Part shown: positions 7,935 through 17,367 of the stretch, in pieces | How positions within the stretch are numbered: position 1 is the first letter of the stretch | Layout of the letters: each line of letters begins with the position of its first letter | Assembly (NCBI GenBank): GCA_040877625.1 | Contig: JBBDNK010000008.1 | Location: 62,001 to 126,000 of the forward strand | Source: Methylonatrum sp040877625 | GTDB lineage: Bacteria > Pseudomonadota > Gammaproteobacteria > Nitrococcales > Aquisalimonadaceae | Reading direction: 5' to 3' | Length of the DNA stretch: 64,000 bases | The notes under the pieces: generated by a model | What the model was told of the DNA's origin: nothing | Database searches by the model: none | The model's input: the letters and a program-made list of their open reading frames with translations, nothing else | Translations under genes and position numbers: made by a program

Positions 7935-9876
7935 GCACAGGCGTTCCTTGCCAAAGTTGAAACATCAATATTCCCCAGAGTTGAAAGCTGTAATCCCCAC
8001 GCCCGGCGAGGTGGTCCTCCCAGGTCTGGCGGACACGCGCCGCATGCCAGTACCCTTCCTGCTCCAGCCTGCTGCGCTCCAGCAGTGCCTCGGCCCAGTC
8101 ACGCAGCTCATGCCGTAGCCAATACGCCACGGGAACGGCGAAACCCTGCTTGGGTCTGTCTACCAGCGATTGCGGCACATATCGGTGAAGCAGTTGGCGC
8201 AACACGTGCTTGCCCGTGCCGCCCTTTAGGTTGAGGCGGTCCGGCAAACCCAGTGCGAACGACACCACCCGATGGTCGAGCATGGGCACGCGCGTCTCCA
8301 GGCTGACAGCCATGGCGGCGCGATCCACCTTGGTGAGGATGTCATCCGGCAGGTAACTGTTCAGGTCCAGCCATTGGAGCTGCTTTAGCGGCGAGGCGGC
8401 GGCAACCGCCTCCGGCAGTGGTTCGGTCAGCGCATAGTCCGGCTCGCGGCCATCGCGCACCAACTCCGCCGGATGCGCCCAGTAGCCGACACGCCTGCGG
8501 TAGAACTCCGGCAAGGATGCCGCCTGCCGCAAGGTGCGTTCCCGGGCCAGTTTCTCCGCCAGCCCCGCCGAGGACATGCGCCGCTGATCGCCGCCGAGGA
8601 CACGCGCCATCGGCCCGCTGACGCTATCCGGCATAGCCAGCAAGAGGCGCTCCAGATGCTGGCGCGGGCCTGGGGCGGCATGCGTCCTGTGCCAGGCCTT
8701 CAAGGAGGCGGGGTAACGGTCATAACCGGCAAACAGCTCGTCTCCACCATCGCCGGAAAGAGAAACTGTTACATGTTCTCGTGTCATCCGGCTGACCAGA
8801 AAGGTGGGGATCTGGGATGAATCGGCAAAAGGCTCATCGTAAATCGTCGGCAACCGGCCGATGACGTCGAGCGCATCCTGAGGCGTCACGTAGAGTTCGG
8901 TGTGCTCGGTGCCGAGGTGCCGTGCAACGGCGGCGGCGTGCTCCGCTTCATTGAAACCCTGTTCCTCGAAGCCGATGGTGAATGTCTTCACCGGCCGGGT
9001 CGCGCGCCGCTGCATCAAGGCGACCACAGTGGAAGAATCGATGCCCCCTGAGAGGAAGGCGCCGAGAGGCACGTCCGCCACCATCTGCTCTTCGATCACG
9101 TCGCCGAGCACCTGCTCCAGGGCGTCGACAGCCGAAGCCTCATCGATATCCGCGCAGGGCGTGAAGGCGTCCTCCAGTGCCCAGTAGCGCACCGGGCGAA
9201 CGTCCTGCCGCCCGCCGGCGGCGGCAAGATCGAGGCGCAGGCAGTGTGCCGGCGGCAGCTTGTGGATGCCCTGGTAAATGCTTTGCGGCGCGGGGATGTA
9301 GTTGTGCCGCAGCAGCAGGGTGAGCGCGTCACGGTTGATCTCCGGGTTGAAGCCCGGGAAGGCACGCATCGCCTTGAGCTCGGAGGCGAACAGAAAGGTA
9401 TCGCCGTGCCAGCCGTAGTAGAGGGGTTTCTCCCCCATGCGGTCGCGGGCCAGCCAGAGCTGGCGGGCCTGGGTGTCCCAGAGAGCAAAGGCGAACATGC
9501 CGGCAAGGCGGTTGAGTGCGGGCTCCACCCCCCATTGTTCGAATGCCGCCAGCATGACTTCCGTATCCGAGTGGCCGCGAAAACCGTGCCCCAGCGTCTC
9601 CAGTTCGCGCGCCAGGGCGCGGAAATTGTAGACCTCGCCATTGAACACGATCACGAAGCGCCCGCTCGCGGAGCGCATCGGTTGAGCCCCGGCGGGCGAG
9701 AGATCCTGAATGGAGAGGCGGCGATGCACCAGCCCTAGTCCGGTGGCCTCATCCCAGAGCTGATCCCCTGCATCCGGGCCGCGGTGGAGTATGGCCTGGC
9801 CCATTGCCGCAAGGACATGTGCGGGCTCATGGCCGGAAAGCCGCGCGCGGTGCCAGATGCCGGCGATGCCACACAT
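7918..9876 (-). CDS. asnB: Glutamine-hydrolysing asparagine synthase-like amidotransferase
   Basis: 652 residues, two domains. Residues 1-~215 are the class II glutaminase: Cys2 nucleophile after the initiator Met, HRGPDAGDQ and FNGEVYNFR. Residues ~245-630 are the synthetase: the ATP pyrophosphatase loop SGGIDSS is at 276-282, with SLSGDGGDELFAGYDRY and YLPDDILTKVDRA further on. Canonical AsnB makes asparagine, but XrtA loci regularly carry paralogues (exosortase A system amidotransferases) thought to amidate a sugar acid or peptide component. Placement inside a glycan operon favours that role; sequence alone cannot exclude true asparagine synthesis. Confidence 0.9.
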   Translation of the reverse strand: MCGIAGIWHRARLSGHEPAHVLAAMGQAILHRGPDAGDQLWDEATGLGLVHRRLSIQDLSPAGAQPMRSASGRFVIVFNGEVYNFRALARELETLGHGFRGHSDTEVMLAAFEQWGVEPALNRLAGMFAFALWDTQARQLWLARDRMGEKPLYYGWHGDTFLFASELKAMRAFPGFNPEINRDALTLLLRHNYIPAPQSIYQGIHKLPPAHCLRLDLAAAGGRQDVRPVRYWALEDAFTPCADIDEASAVDALEQVLGDVIEEQMVADVPLGAFLSGGIDSSTVVALMQRRATRPVKTFTIGFEEQGFNEAEHAAAVARHLGTEHTELYVTPQDALDVIGRLPTIYDEPFADSSQIPTFLVSRMTREHVTVSLSGDGGDELFAGYDRYPASLKAWHRTHAAPGPRQHLERLLLAMPDSVSGPMARVLGGDQRRMSSAGLAEKLARERTLRQAASLPEFYRRRVGYWAHPAELVRDGREPDYALTEPLPEAVAAASPLKQLQWLDLNSYLPDDILTKVDRAAMAVSLETRVPMLDHRVVSFALGLPDRLNLKGGTGKHVLRQLLHRYVPQSLVDRPKQGFAVPVAYWLRHELRDWAEALLERSRLEQEGYWHAARVRQTWEDHLAGRGDYSFQLWGILMFQLWQGTPVHGFRK

Positions 9877-9879
9877 GGC

Positions 9880-11004
9880 TCAGCCGTTCCCTCTTTTCGT
9901 CGCCAGATCTTCGTACAAGTCGCGGAGCGCCCGGGCCGGTCGGTCTATGGAAAACCGCTCAATCGCCGTCGACTGGTATGCTTCAAACTCGGCTCGGTAC
10001 TGAGGCGAGCTGCAGTTCACGAGCGCATAGGCTAGCGCTTCGGCATTTCCCGGGGTGATCATGGGTGCCGGAGAGCCTTGCAGCACCTCGCGCAGGCCGA
10101 TGCAGCTGGTGCCCACTATGGGTGTTCCGGCACACAGTGCTTCCATGCCGAGGAGCCCACAGGCTTCCCAGAGGGATGGCATGGCAATAATGTCCATGCC
10201 CTTCATCCAGCGGCCTGGCTCTGCGGTGTTTTCCAGTTGCAGGAAATACCCGGACAGGCCTTGGTCGGTAAGATATTGATATTCTTCCCGAATGTATCCA
10301 CCCCAGCCAAAAGTAAGCACTCGGACTGGTCGGGGCGTCAACTGATTGGTGACGATGTGCATTACTGCATCCACCAGCGTTCTGAAGCCTTTTTGTGGCA
10401 TAAAACGCCCGAAATAACCGATAAGTAATGTGTCTTCAGGAAGCTGTAGATTCTTGCGAATATTGATCGGATCGACACTACAAAACAAGTCGGTGTCGAT
10501 GCCATGTAGAATTGCCCTAACTTGGGCGGAGGAAATATTCGGCATGAACTCGCAAATGTTTCGTGCCCCATCCTCCGTCACTGCGTGAATCAGGTCGATG
10601 CGTTTATAAAGTGTCTGAAGCCCCAAATGCCGTAACCGGCCTATCATGCCAATAAAACTGTCGTGCAGAAAAACGTCATGAGCTGTCAACATGTGCGGCA
10701 CAGGATGACCAATGACGGCTAATTCCGTCGCCACTCCTGCTGAGAAACCGTGGGAATGGACTATGTCGTACTGGCCGGCGCGGAGTAGTGAGCGTGCCGT
10801 CATCGAAAGTGATATTCCGCTTTGCTCACAGGGATGTAGTGTAATCCGATCGGGTGGCAGGTAAGCATTCAAGTAATCGCTTAATCCTTGGTCCGGAGCA
10901 ATCAAATGCAAGTCCAGGTCGTTAAAGATACTTCGCCCATAGATATACCGGAAGAAGGTGCGAATACCTCCGACCGGCCAGAGCGCTGTCATCAGTACTT
11001 TCAT
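9880..11004 (-). CDS. Family 4 glycosyltransferase
   Basis: 374 residues, GT-B fold. It starts MKVLMTALWPVGGIRTFFRY (glycine-rich acceptor-side loop) and has the retaining GT4 C-terminal domain: LLIGYFGRFMPQKGFRTLVDA and MPSLWEACGLLGMEALCAGTPIVGT, where Glu in the EACG segment corresponds to the EX7E motif. The ATG at 11004 is chosen because the fold begins exactly there; CGGAG lies 12 bases upstream. An upstream extension of 30 codons has no domain character. It is the first gene of the 11004-2640 operon and stops three bases before the asparagine-synthase gene. The sugar specificity is unknown. Confidence 0.87.
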   Translation of the reverse strand: MKVLMTALWPVGGIRTFFRYIYGRSIFNDLDLHLIAPDQGLSDYLNAYLPPDRITLHPCEQSGISLSMTARSLLRAGQYDIVHSHGFSAGVATELAVIGHPVPHMLTAHDVFLHDSFIGMIGRLRHLGLQTLYKRIDLIHAVTEDGARNICEFMPNISSAQVRAILHGIDTDLFCSVDPINIRKNLQLPEDTLLIGYFGRFMPQKGFRTLVDAVMHIVTNQLTPRPVRVLTFGWGGYIREEYQYLTDQGLSGYFLQLENTAEPGRWMKGMDIIAMPSLWEACGLLGMEALCAGTPIVGTSCIGLREVLQGSPAPMITPGNAEALAYALVNCSSPQYRAEFEAYQSTAIERFSIDRPARALRDLYEDLATKRGNG

Positions 11005-11762
11005 ATTGGATGATGCTCCGATTTCCTGCCGATGGCATAAACATTGCATTGCTGGCTTGTCAACGGTGTCACTTCCGTCCAAGTGCGTTACCACGATCAG
11101 ATAGTCGCGTTGTATTAAAGTGAAGCGCCCGTAGTATACGGGAACCTGTTGTTTCGATAAATAGGGAAACCGCGACTTTCAGTCGACTATTAGCACCTTT
11201 GAAAAACGTCTGCGGAAAAGGAGGGTGACGGTCTTCTGTAAATCCGATATACGATGTCATATCCTAGTGGCGGAGCGCTCTGCTTCAAAAGTGTGCAACA
11301 TGGAAGTGAGCGCTGCATACGCAGAGCAAGGTGCGCGCCACCTGAGCGCGCCCTCCCTCGACAGGTCTTGTTCAAAGTTGGTCTATCAACCTAAGTTTTC
11401 GTGTTCTACGCCCTGTGGCAGAGTAGAAACAGCAAACGTGCCGGTTGTATGCGATCGAGTGAACGATCCTGTTGTGGTAAACAGGGGTTCCATAATCTTG
11501 TGGTTGCCAGAATCGGAAAATGTTTGCTGGCCACATGCCCATGCGTCAGCATGGTATGCTCACTCCTGCGTATGAAGCATGTGAGGTGGACTACAAAAAT
11601 CCTACATACGTAGAGCATACATGCACAAGATTGAGGTTGTGGTTGGTGTCAGCCTTATCTTTAGTGTTGAAGCGAGCCAGTCTTATGTAGAATGATAGGG
11701 CCATGAAGAAAATGCCAAATCAGTTTGTTATTGTTTCTATTTGACTCAACAAAGATACTGAG
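11005..11762. other. 758-bp gap between divergent transcripts
   Basis: No convincing gene. The short open frames here lack domain character and ribosome sites. It holds a perfect small dyad, CCCGTA-GTA-TACGGG, at 11128-11142. On the minus strand a TTGACA hexamer (complement at 11059-11064) lies upstream of the GT4 operon but has no good -10 partner at 17 bases. On the plus strand TTGAAG (11667) and TAGAAT (11688) precede the GT2 gene with a short 15-base spacing. The sequence is more AT-rich than the flanking operon, and the segment probably contains both divergent promoters. Confidence 0.5.
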
Positions 11763-12671
11763 ATGATTGAAAATGATAAAAAGGTGCCAATTGACAAATT
11801 GGTGAGTGTTATTATCCCGGCGTACAATCGGGAGTCGTTTATTCGCAGAACAGTAACGTCTGTGCTAGAACAAACCTATTCTCAGGTGGAGTTATTGGTT
11901 ACAGACGACGGATCTACAGATGGCACCACTTCCATACTCACTGAGTATTCGAAAAGAGATCAGCTGCGCCTCTTGTCGCATCCAGGGCGGCAGAACCGCG
12001 GCCAATCCGCGTCAATAAATCTTGCCTTAACAGAAGCCACTGGCGACTATATCTGTATACTGGACAGCGACGACATGTTTGCCCCGCGTAAGCTGGAAGT
12101 CCTTGTGGATTATCTCGAAAATAATCCAGAAATAGGGTTGGTCTATTCTAACGGCTACGCCGTCGATGAAAAAGACAACATTCTCTACGAAATACACAGT
12201 GCCGACCATCAGGAGTTCAACGATCCGAACCGATTGCTCCTCGACTGTTACTTTCTACTACCCCAGAACGCGGTGGTTCGAAAAAGCGTGTTCGACAAGG
12301 CCGGGCGATTTGAGGAGGCCTTTCGCTCTGCCCAAGATCACGACATGCTGTTGCGCATTGCCGAGATAACAAAGATGGCATACATTTCCGATTTTCTATT
12401 TTATTATCGGCGACATCGAGATTCCATAAGCGCCAAGCGGCAGGATGTTCGCTGGCGGACGGGCTTTGAAATACTGCGACGCGCAGCAGATCGTTATCCG
12501 TACCGTAAGGAGACCATTAGAAGAAGGAGGGCCGTTCTTCATTTTCGTACGGGACAAGTTTGTTGGGATGCGGGCAGGAAATTCCAGGCGTTAAAGCATC
12601 TGTTGATGGCAGGTGTGCTAGATCCTCTTCGCGGTTTGGCGGTTATTTTTGGCCGGGAAGCTATAAAGTAA
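11763..12671 (+). CDS. Family 2 glycosyltransferase, full-length paralogue of the 19.6-kb remnant
   Basis: 302-residue GT-A enzyme. Motifs: VSVIIPAYNRESFIRR (15-30), VTDDGSTDGT (47-56), ILDSDDMF (DxD, 99-106), then an acceptor-domain AQDHDMLLR (190-198). The C-terminus has a conserved RWRTGFEILRRA...RYPYR block that recurs almost word for word in the truncated copy at 19604-20104. It stands alone on the plus strand between minus-strand genes, with a moderately AT-rich sequence, which fits insertion by transfer. It probably adds one sugar to the glycan repeat; donor unknown. The Shine-Dalgarno before the ATG is weak. Confidence 0.86.
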   Translation: MIENDKKVPIDKLVSVIIPAYNRESFIRRTVTSVLEQTYSQVELLVTDDGSTDGTTSILTEYSKRDQLRLLSHPGRQNRGQSASINLALTEATGDYICILDSDDMFAPRKLEVLVDYLENNPEIGLVYSNGYAVDEKDNILYEIHSADHQEFNDPNRLLLDCYFLLPQNAVVRKSVFDKAGRFEEAFRSAQDHDMLLRIAEITKMAYISDFLFYYRRHRDSISAKRQDVRWRTGFEILRRAADRYPYRKETIRRRRAVLHFRTGQVCWDAGRKFQALKHLLMAGVLDPLRGLAVIFGREAIK

Positions 12672-12757
12672 CGTCGGTAGCCACGTTGTTTGTGAATGAT
12701 AGAAACGTCTCGCATGTATATTCTAAGTGCTTTGTTTGGTTGAGTATGATGTAATGC

Positions 12758-13624
12758 CTAGGAGTTCAGCATCCACTCGTACGTTGTGCCTTTGAGAGTC
12801 CTCTCCAGGTCGCTATAATTAATGACCAACTCCTTTATACTTAAAGGATTTGTTCGGCCATATCGGACGTTGACAGTTTGAGTATGAATGCCAAAGTGAT
12901 CAAAGCATTTAATTGCCGCGTTGCTTGGGGACTCTAATAAATCATCTTCATAGTATATATCTAGAACGTCATGATTGGAAAGTTCGCCGCGTAAATCTTT
13001 CATATTTTCCTCGTATCCGGACAAAAAAGTTAATAGAGATTGTCTCTTTCCATCTATGTTTACGTCGTCTAAAGGTAAGGTTATTTTTTCGACGATGTTT
13101 TCTGCGCCTTTCGGCTTGTGCCATGTCCCTGTGGCGGATGCTGCTACAGAGGATACAATTTTCCTCAAATGATTTTTCCTTTCGAGAACTATATATTTTG
13201 TTACTCCTTGTTCGTCAAAATAAGAGATCATTTCAGAGAAAGTCAATCCCATTGCTTCAATATGGAAGGGCTTTATTTCGCAGCCATAGATCTGGTGGCC
13301 CTTGGATTTTGATAACCCATGAGAAAACAACTCCTGAAATTTGTCCAGACGACTATTAAGTTCTTCTGAGTTTATGTTCAGTATAGGTTTTGCAATTTCA
13401 CCATCCCAAAATATATCGCTATGTTGATTCAATAAGTCCGCCAAGACAGTGCTTCCGCTGCGTCCCAAATGAAACATAATGACTCGCGTTTGTTGAGCTT
13501 TGGTTCTTTTTCGGGAAAAGCCTAACCATCTTTTTGAAACAAGAAGAAGTCTAGTCTGAATAAACCAGCTAAGATAGCTTGGATGAGAGATCACCTTGAT
13601 TACCCTTTTAATTCCATTCTTCAT
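12758..13624 (-). CDS. PAPS-dependent sulfotransferase, strongly AT-rich
   Basis: 288 residues. The 5'-phosphosulfate loop is clear at ~48-62 as MFHLGRSGSTVLADLLNQH, the R-S-G-S/T form used by bacterial carbohydrate sulfotransferases. VLERKNHLRKIVSS (~148-161) fits the 3'-phosphate motif. Family members move sulfate from PAPS to a sugar hydroxyl or amine in the cytoplasm. AGGA lies 7 bases before the ATG. Codon use is far more AT-rich than the neighbouring operons, a sign of recent acquisition. It converges on the GT2 gene at 12671 with an 86-base gap. Confidence 0.82.
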   Translation of the reverse strand: MKNGIKRVIKVISHPSYLSWFIQTRLLLVSKRWLGFSRKRTKAQQTRVIMFHLGRSGSTVLADLLNQHSDIFWDGEIAKPILNINSEELNSRLDKFQELFSHGLSKSKGHQIYGCEIKPFHIEAMGLTFSEMISYFDEQGVTKYIVLERKNHLRKIVSSVAASATGTWHKPKGAENIVEKITLPLDDVNIDGKRQSLLTFLSGYEENMKDLRGELSNHDVLDIYYEDDLLESPSNAAIKCFDHFGIHTQTVNVRYGRTNPLSIKELVINYSDLERTLKGTTYEWMLNS

Positions 13625-13817
13625 AAATTGATCCTGAGGTTAGGGTTTGCCGAAGGAAAGTGCTGCATTTTATTGTCTTTTGCTTGCTGGGTGTGCTGGC
13701 GCCTCAGATCTAATTTTGCACTCTGGAACGCGAATGATACATAAATTGCGGGTGGCGATCACGACGTGGCCTTGGTCTTATCTGCCTACACTATTCTTTG
13801 CAAGGAATCTGCCTGTT

Positions 13818-15152
13818 TCAAGGAGCCTCCGGTTCTGGTTCTGGCAGTTTAGTCTCGTTTCGTTTCAAGGAGCGGGCAAAGGCGACACATAGACCCCCGA
13901 GAAAATACCAGTATGTCTGTGACAAGCCCCAATAATTGATGCTATAGACCGCGTACATCCAGAAGGTGGTGATCAGCGCCTGGTTAAGGCGGAATTCGTA
14001 GCTGGTCCGTACACCGGCCAAGTGCGCCCGGGCCTTCATGCGACGGAGATTCTGCCGCATCTGGTCATAGACCAGCCAGAGATAGCGCATGAACAGGATG
14101 AAGCCGATGATGCCGATTTCGATCAGCAACTCTGCATAGAGGTTATGCGAGGCTTGCGCCCGACCTCCCGCGATATTGAACTTTGCCTCCGGGGTGGTTC
14201 CAAGGCCATGTCCGAAAATGGGTTTCTCCATGCCGAGATTGAATTCGTTGATCATTCCGGTCCAACGTCCATCAACCGTTGCGTGCTGCTGGGAGGATTC
14301 ATCGAAAAGGGACGTATACCGCTCCTTTTGAAAGTCGGACATCTGCGACCAGGCAGTTATGGCAACCAGGATGCCGAAAATGATCAGGCCAGCCTTATGC
14401 CGGCTTTCCTTCAGAATCATCAGGGCAACCACTGCAAGCGCAATCATTGCGCCTCTGGAACTCGTCAGAATCAGCGCATAAAGCAGTGCCGGGACCAAAG
14501 CGAGATAGAGCAGCTTTGCTTGCCACCGTGATGACCCCCACATCAGGAAATGCAGAAACGGGATTGCCGTGACGATAACGAACCCCAGCTCGTTCGAGTT
14601 GATGACATCTGAAGGCGCGCCCGCGAGGCGCTGTGCAAACTGACCTGCACCGATGAAGGTTCCCGAACCCCAATAACCCTCGGTGAGGTTGAGGTATAAG
14701 GGCTCAAGCACGCGAACAACCTGGAGGGTCACCCAAAGGCCCACGATTAGTCGAAGCCGACGATCCGTATCGACAATAAAGGCAGTGAAGAACAGAAAAA
14801 CGATAGCCTTTACAAACTCTGCAAAGTTAGCGCGAAGAACGCTGCCGGGCCATTCCACCAGGGGCAAGGACAGAATGATGTAGCCGATCAGAAACCAGAT
14901 TGCGACCAACCTGGGGTCTTTGACGATGCGTTTGAACTTGTCTGCCTGCGTGAAGAGCGCCAGCGTGATCAGCGCCACCAGCAGCAGGGTAGGCCGGAAC
15001 ATCGGGTAGACAGGGATCCGTGCCGAAAGGTGGAGAAAATAGTCGACCAGAAAATAGCAGTAAAGCAGGAACAGGGCAGTGGGAACTGTACGATCCTGCG
15101 CATCGTGAATGATCGCTGAAACTCCCGGTTTCGGACTGGCGATGCTGCTCAT
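13818..15152 (-). CDS. O-antigen polymerase/ligase-family membrane protein
   Basis: 444 residues from the ATG at 15152, with about eleven to twelve hydrophobic segments. The Wzy/WaaL signature is present: LTSSRGAMIALAVVAL and, after a large periplasmic loop, ASHNLYAELLIEIGIIGF. Such proteins polymerise lipid-linked repeat units in the periplasm or transfer glycan to an acceptor. XrtA loci often carry an O-glycosylation ligase of this superfamily, so both roles are possible. The ATG overlaps the deacetylase stop (ATGA), which decides the start against a frame 14 codons longer. It is the only polymerase-like gene in the window. Confidence 0.85.
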   Translation of the reverse strand: MSSIASPKPGVSAIIHDAQDRTVPTALFLLYCYFLVDYFLHLSARIPVYPMFRPTLLLVALITLALFTQADKFKRIVKDPRLVAIWFLIGYIILSLPLVEWPGSVLRANFAEFVKAIVFLFFTAFIVDTDRRLRLIVGLWVTLQVVRVLEPLYLNLTEGYWGSGTFIGAGQFAQRLAGAPSDVINSNELGFVIVTAIPFLHFLMWGSSRWQAKLLYLALVPALLYALILTSSRGAMIALAVVALMILKESRHKAGLIIFGILVAITAWSQMSDFQKERYTSLFDESSQQHATVDGRWTGMINEFNLGMEKPIFGHGLGTTPEAKFNIAGGRAQASHNLYAELLIEIGIIGFILFMRYLWLVYDQMRQNLRRMKARAHLAGVRTSYEFRLNQALITTFWMYAVYSINYWGLSQTYWYFLGGLCVAFARSLKRNETKLPEPEPEAP

Positions 15153-16162
15153 GCCGTGGCCGCCACCGTGCGTCTCAACCGCCGGCCAAGCCATTCGACG
15201 CCGTTAAGTGCCTTGTAATACTGAAACTCTCCCTCCGCTGAGGCATGGCGGCGCAGGGCGTATAGATCGTTATGCGTTGCCCCATCGGCGAATGCGACAA
15301 CCGCGCCCGTGAACCCCGCCTGTTCCACGCGGTCCCGCACCACCTGGCTGAAATCCGACGGCTGCCCGTTGGGGTAGCAGAACGGGCGAGGGCGCATGCC
15401 CAGCCCCGCATCCAGGCGCTCCCGGCAATAGTCGATCTCGGCGGGGAGGTTCTCAACGGGCACCCTGGGCAGCGTCGGGTGCGTGTGGGTATGCCCACCG
15501 ACATCAAGGCCCTCGGCCTGCATGGCCCGCAGCTGATCCCAGGTGACTGCCGCATAGTCGGCTGGCGCGCTGGCGGGTAACGCGGCGTCGAGACTGGCGG
15601 CGAGTGATTCCACTGCGGCGTGCTTCTCCGCATCGGGTAGCGCCAGCAGGTGGTTTATCAGGGCTTGCCACGCGGTATTTCGATTCCAGTGGCCGAACTG
15701 ATCGCGCCGCAGGTGGATATCACCAGCAGAGAGGGTGTCGGGCAATGGCTCGGTGCCCGCCAGCAGCCAGGCAACCTGATCCGGCCAGAGCCAGAGTGCA
15801 TCGTCCACGAAACCCGTGGTCACGAACAGTGTTGCCGGGACGTCATACTCCCGGAGCACCGGCCAGGCCACGTCGTGAAAATCCCGATAACCGTCGTCCA
15901 CGGTTACCACAATCGTATTCGGAGCTGGCGTTTCACCGGCCCGTAAAGTCTCGATAAGCGTACTGAGGCTAACGGGGCGGAAATGGCGACGAATCATTTC
16001 CAACTGCCGCGCCAGCGTTTCACGGCTTACGAAGCCACGCCGGGGCTCTGCCGAGAAACGGTGATACATCAGAATTCTCGGATGCCGGCGCGTCAGCCCG
16101 CGCGCCGCGGCATAAAACCCCAGCGGACCAATTGCCCGAATGAAACGCGAAAGGTTTACCAT
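15149..16162 (-). CDS. Polysaccharide deacetylase (NodB homology)
   Basis: 337 residues. NodB-fold motifs: RILMYHRF (~29-36), TVDDGYRDF with the Asp89-Asp90 pair (base plus metal ligand) and GGHTHTHPTL with metal ligands His222 and His226. This family removes N-acetyl groups from hexosamines. It lacks an obvious signal peptide, so it may act in the cytoplasm or on lipid-linked glycan; it belongs to a different subgroup from the DVED-type enzymes at 45074 and 63372. It is coupled by ATGA to the polymerase gene downstream and lies three bases after the GT4 stop. Confidence 0.88.
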   Translation of the reverse strand: MVNLSRFIRAIGPLGFYAAARGLTRRHPRILMYHRFSAEPRRGFVSRETLARQLEMIRRHFRPVSLSTLIETLRAGETPAPNTIVVTVDDGYRDFHDVAWPVLREYDVPATLFVTTGFVDDALWLWPDQVAWLLAGTEPLPDTLSAGDIHLRRDQFGHWNRNTAWQALINHLLALPDAEKHAAVESLAASLDAALPASAPADYAAVTWDQLRAMQAEGLDVGGHTHTHPTLPRVPVENLPAEIDYCRERLDAGLGMRPRPFCYPNGQPSDFSQVVRDRVEQAGFTGAVVAFADGATHNDLYALRRHASAEGEFQYYKALNGVEWLGRRLRRTVAATA

Positions 16163-16165
16163 GGA

Positions 16166-17344
16166 TTACAGCCCCTGAAGCATTTCTCGATACAGTTTCA
16201 GATGATCCTGAACCATGCGGTCCACGGAGAAGCGTTGCTCCGCGCTTTGCCGGGCATTATTGCCAAGTGCGTTGCCTAGTGCCGTATTTTCCGTCAGACG
16301 CGCAAGGCCTGCTGCAAGGCGGGCAATATCCCCGACAGGATACAGTAGCCCGGAAGCCTCGTCTTCCACGGCCTCGGGGTTGCCGCCGGTGGCGGTACAG
16401 ATAGTCGGCAGGCCGGCGCGCATGTATTCAACAATGGCGTTGGAAAAGCCTTCGGATTCGGAGCACAGCACGCCGATATCGGCGTAGGTCAGGCAATTGG
16501 CGACATCATCGCTGGGCCCGGGAAAGTGAACCCGCTCGGCCACTCCCAGGGCCTGGGCGCGCTGCATCAGCGCCCCTGCGTCGCCCCCGCCGATTATAAC
16601 CGCGTGCAGCATGGGGTGGGTATCTCTCAATCGGCCTATGGCATCGACCAGATCCTCCATGCGCTTGATCGGCCGGACATTGGCAACCAGCATCGCCACG
16701 ACCGCGCCGGAGCCCCGAAGTTGGTCCAGCGCGGGTATCGGCTGCCCGGACGGTTCCGCGGGCGTCATGCCGTTATAGATCACCCGCACGGCACGTTGCG
16801 GGATACGCTCCACGCGGCTGGTTTCCTCCCCCACGGCCCGGCTATTGGCGATGCAGGCGGCAACCCAGCGGCGCGTGATGCGCAATGCCCGCACGTACTT
16901 CGGCGTGTACCAGAAGCCCATGTCCCGCCGGGAGATCAGGGTGCGAATACCCGCCAGAGAGAAGGTCGGAGGCGCAAGTACCGAGGCGTCGTTGAAGTAG
17001 ACATGGGCCAGGCGAACGCCCTGCCGGCGTAGCCGTACGCCTGCCCGCCACATGGCAAACCAGGAGCGTGGGTCGGAGATCTTGTCGTGGCCCACCACCT
17101 GCCATGGGCAGGGAAAACCGTTTTCGCGTAGATAGTCGGACGGCTGAAGTACCAGCAACCGGCAGTCCGCGCCGCGCTGACAAAGCGCGTGCACCAGCTG
17201 AAAAAGCTGGCCCTCGGTGCCTGCCGTTCGCCTGTCGAAGCGATCAATGACGAAGGCAATGCTGATATCCTGCGCATCCTGCCGCGGGGGATCATCAGCT
17301 ACCGGTGATGCGGGTCCCAACGCTGTTGATTGTATCTCCGACAA
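16166..17344 (-). CDS. Family 4 glycosyltransferase
   Basis: 392 residues. After a ~28-residue polar leader the GT-B fold starts at ISIAFVIDRFDRRTAGTEGQL (acceptor domain). The donor domain follows at ~210: VAMLVANVRPIKRMEDLVDAI, VIIGGGDAG and CSESEGFSNAIVEYMRAGLPTI, which contains the EX7E catalytic pair. Sequence style is that of XrtA-locus GT4s. It stands between the flippase (23-base gap) and the deacetylase (3-base gap), so it is one of five co-transcribed genes and probably extends the lipid-linked repeat unit. Donor unknown. Confidence 0.87.
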   Translation of the reverse strand: MSEIQSTALGPASPVADDPPRQDAQDISIAFVIDRFDRRTAGTEGQLFQLVHALCQRGADCRLLVLQPSDYLRENGFPCPWQVVGHDKISDPRSWFAMWRAGVRLRRQGVRLAHVYFNDASVLAPPTFSLAGIRTLISRRDMGFWYTPKYVRALRITRRWVAACIANSRAVGEETSRVERIPQRAVRVIYNGMTPAEPSGQPIPALDQLRGSGAVVAMLVANVRPIKRMEDLVDAIGRLRDTHPMLHAVIIGGGDAGALMQRAQALGVAERVHFPGPSDDVANCLTYADIGVLCSESEGFSNAIVEYMRAGLPTICTATGGNPEAVEDEASGLLYPVGDIARLAAGLARLTENTALGNALGNNARQSAEQRFSVDRMVQDHLKLYREMLQGL

Positions 17345-17367
17345 TGCTCCGCTCCTTGGGATTCCGT

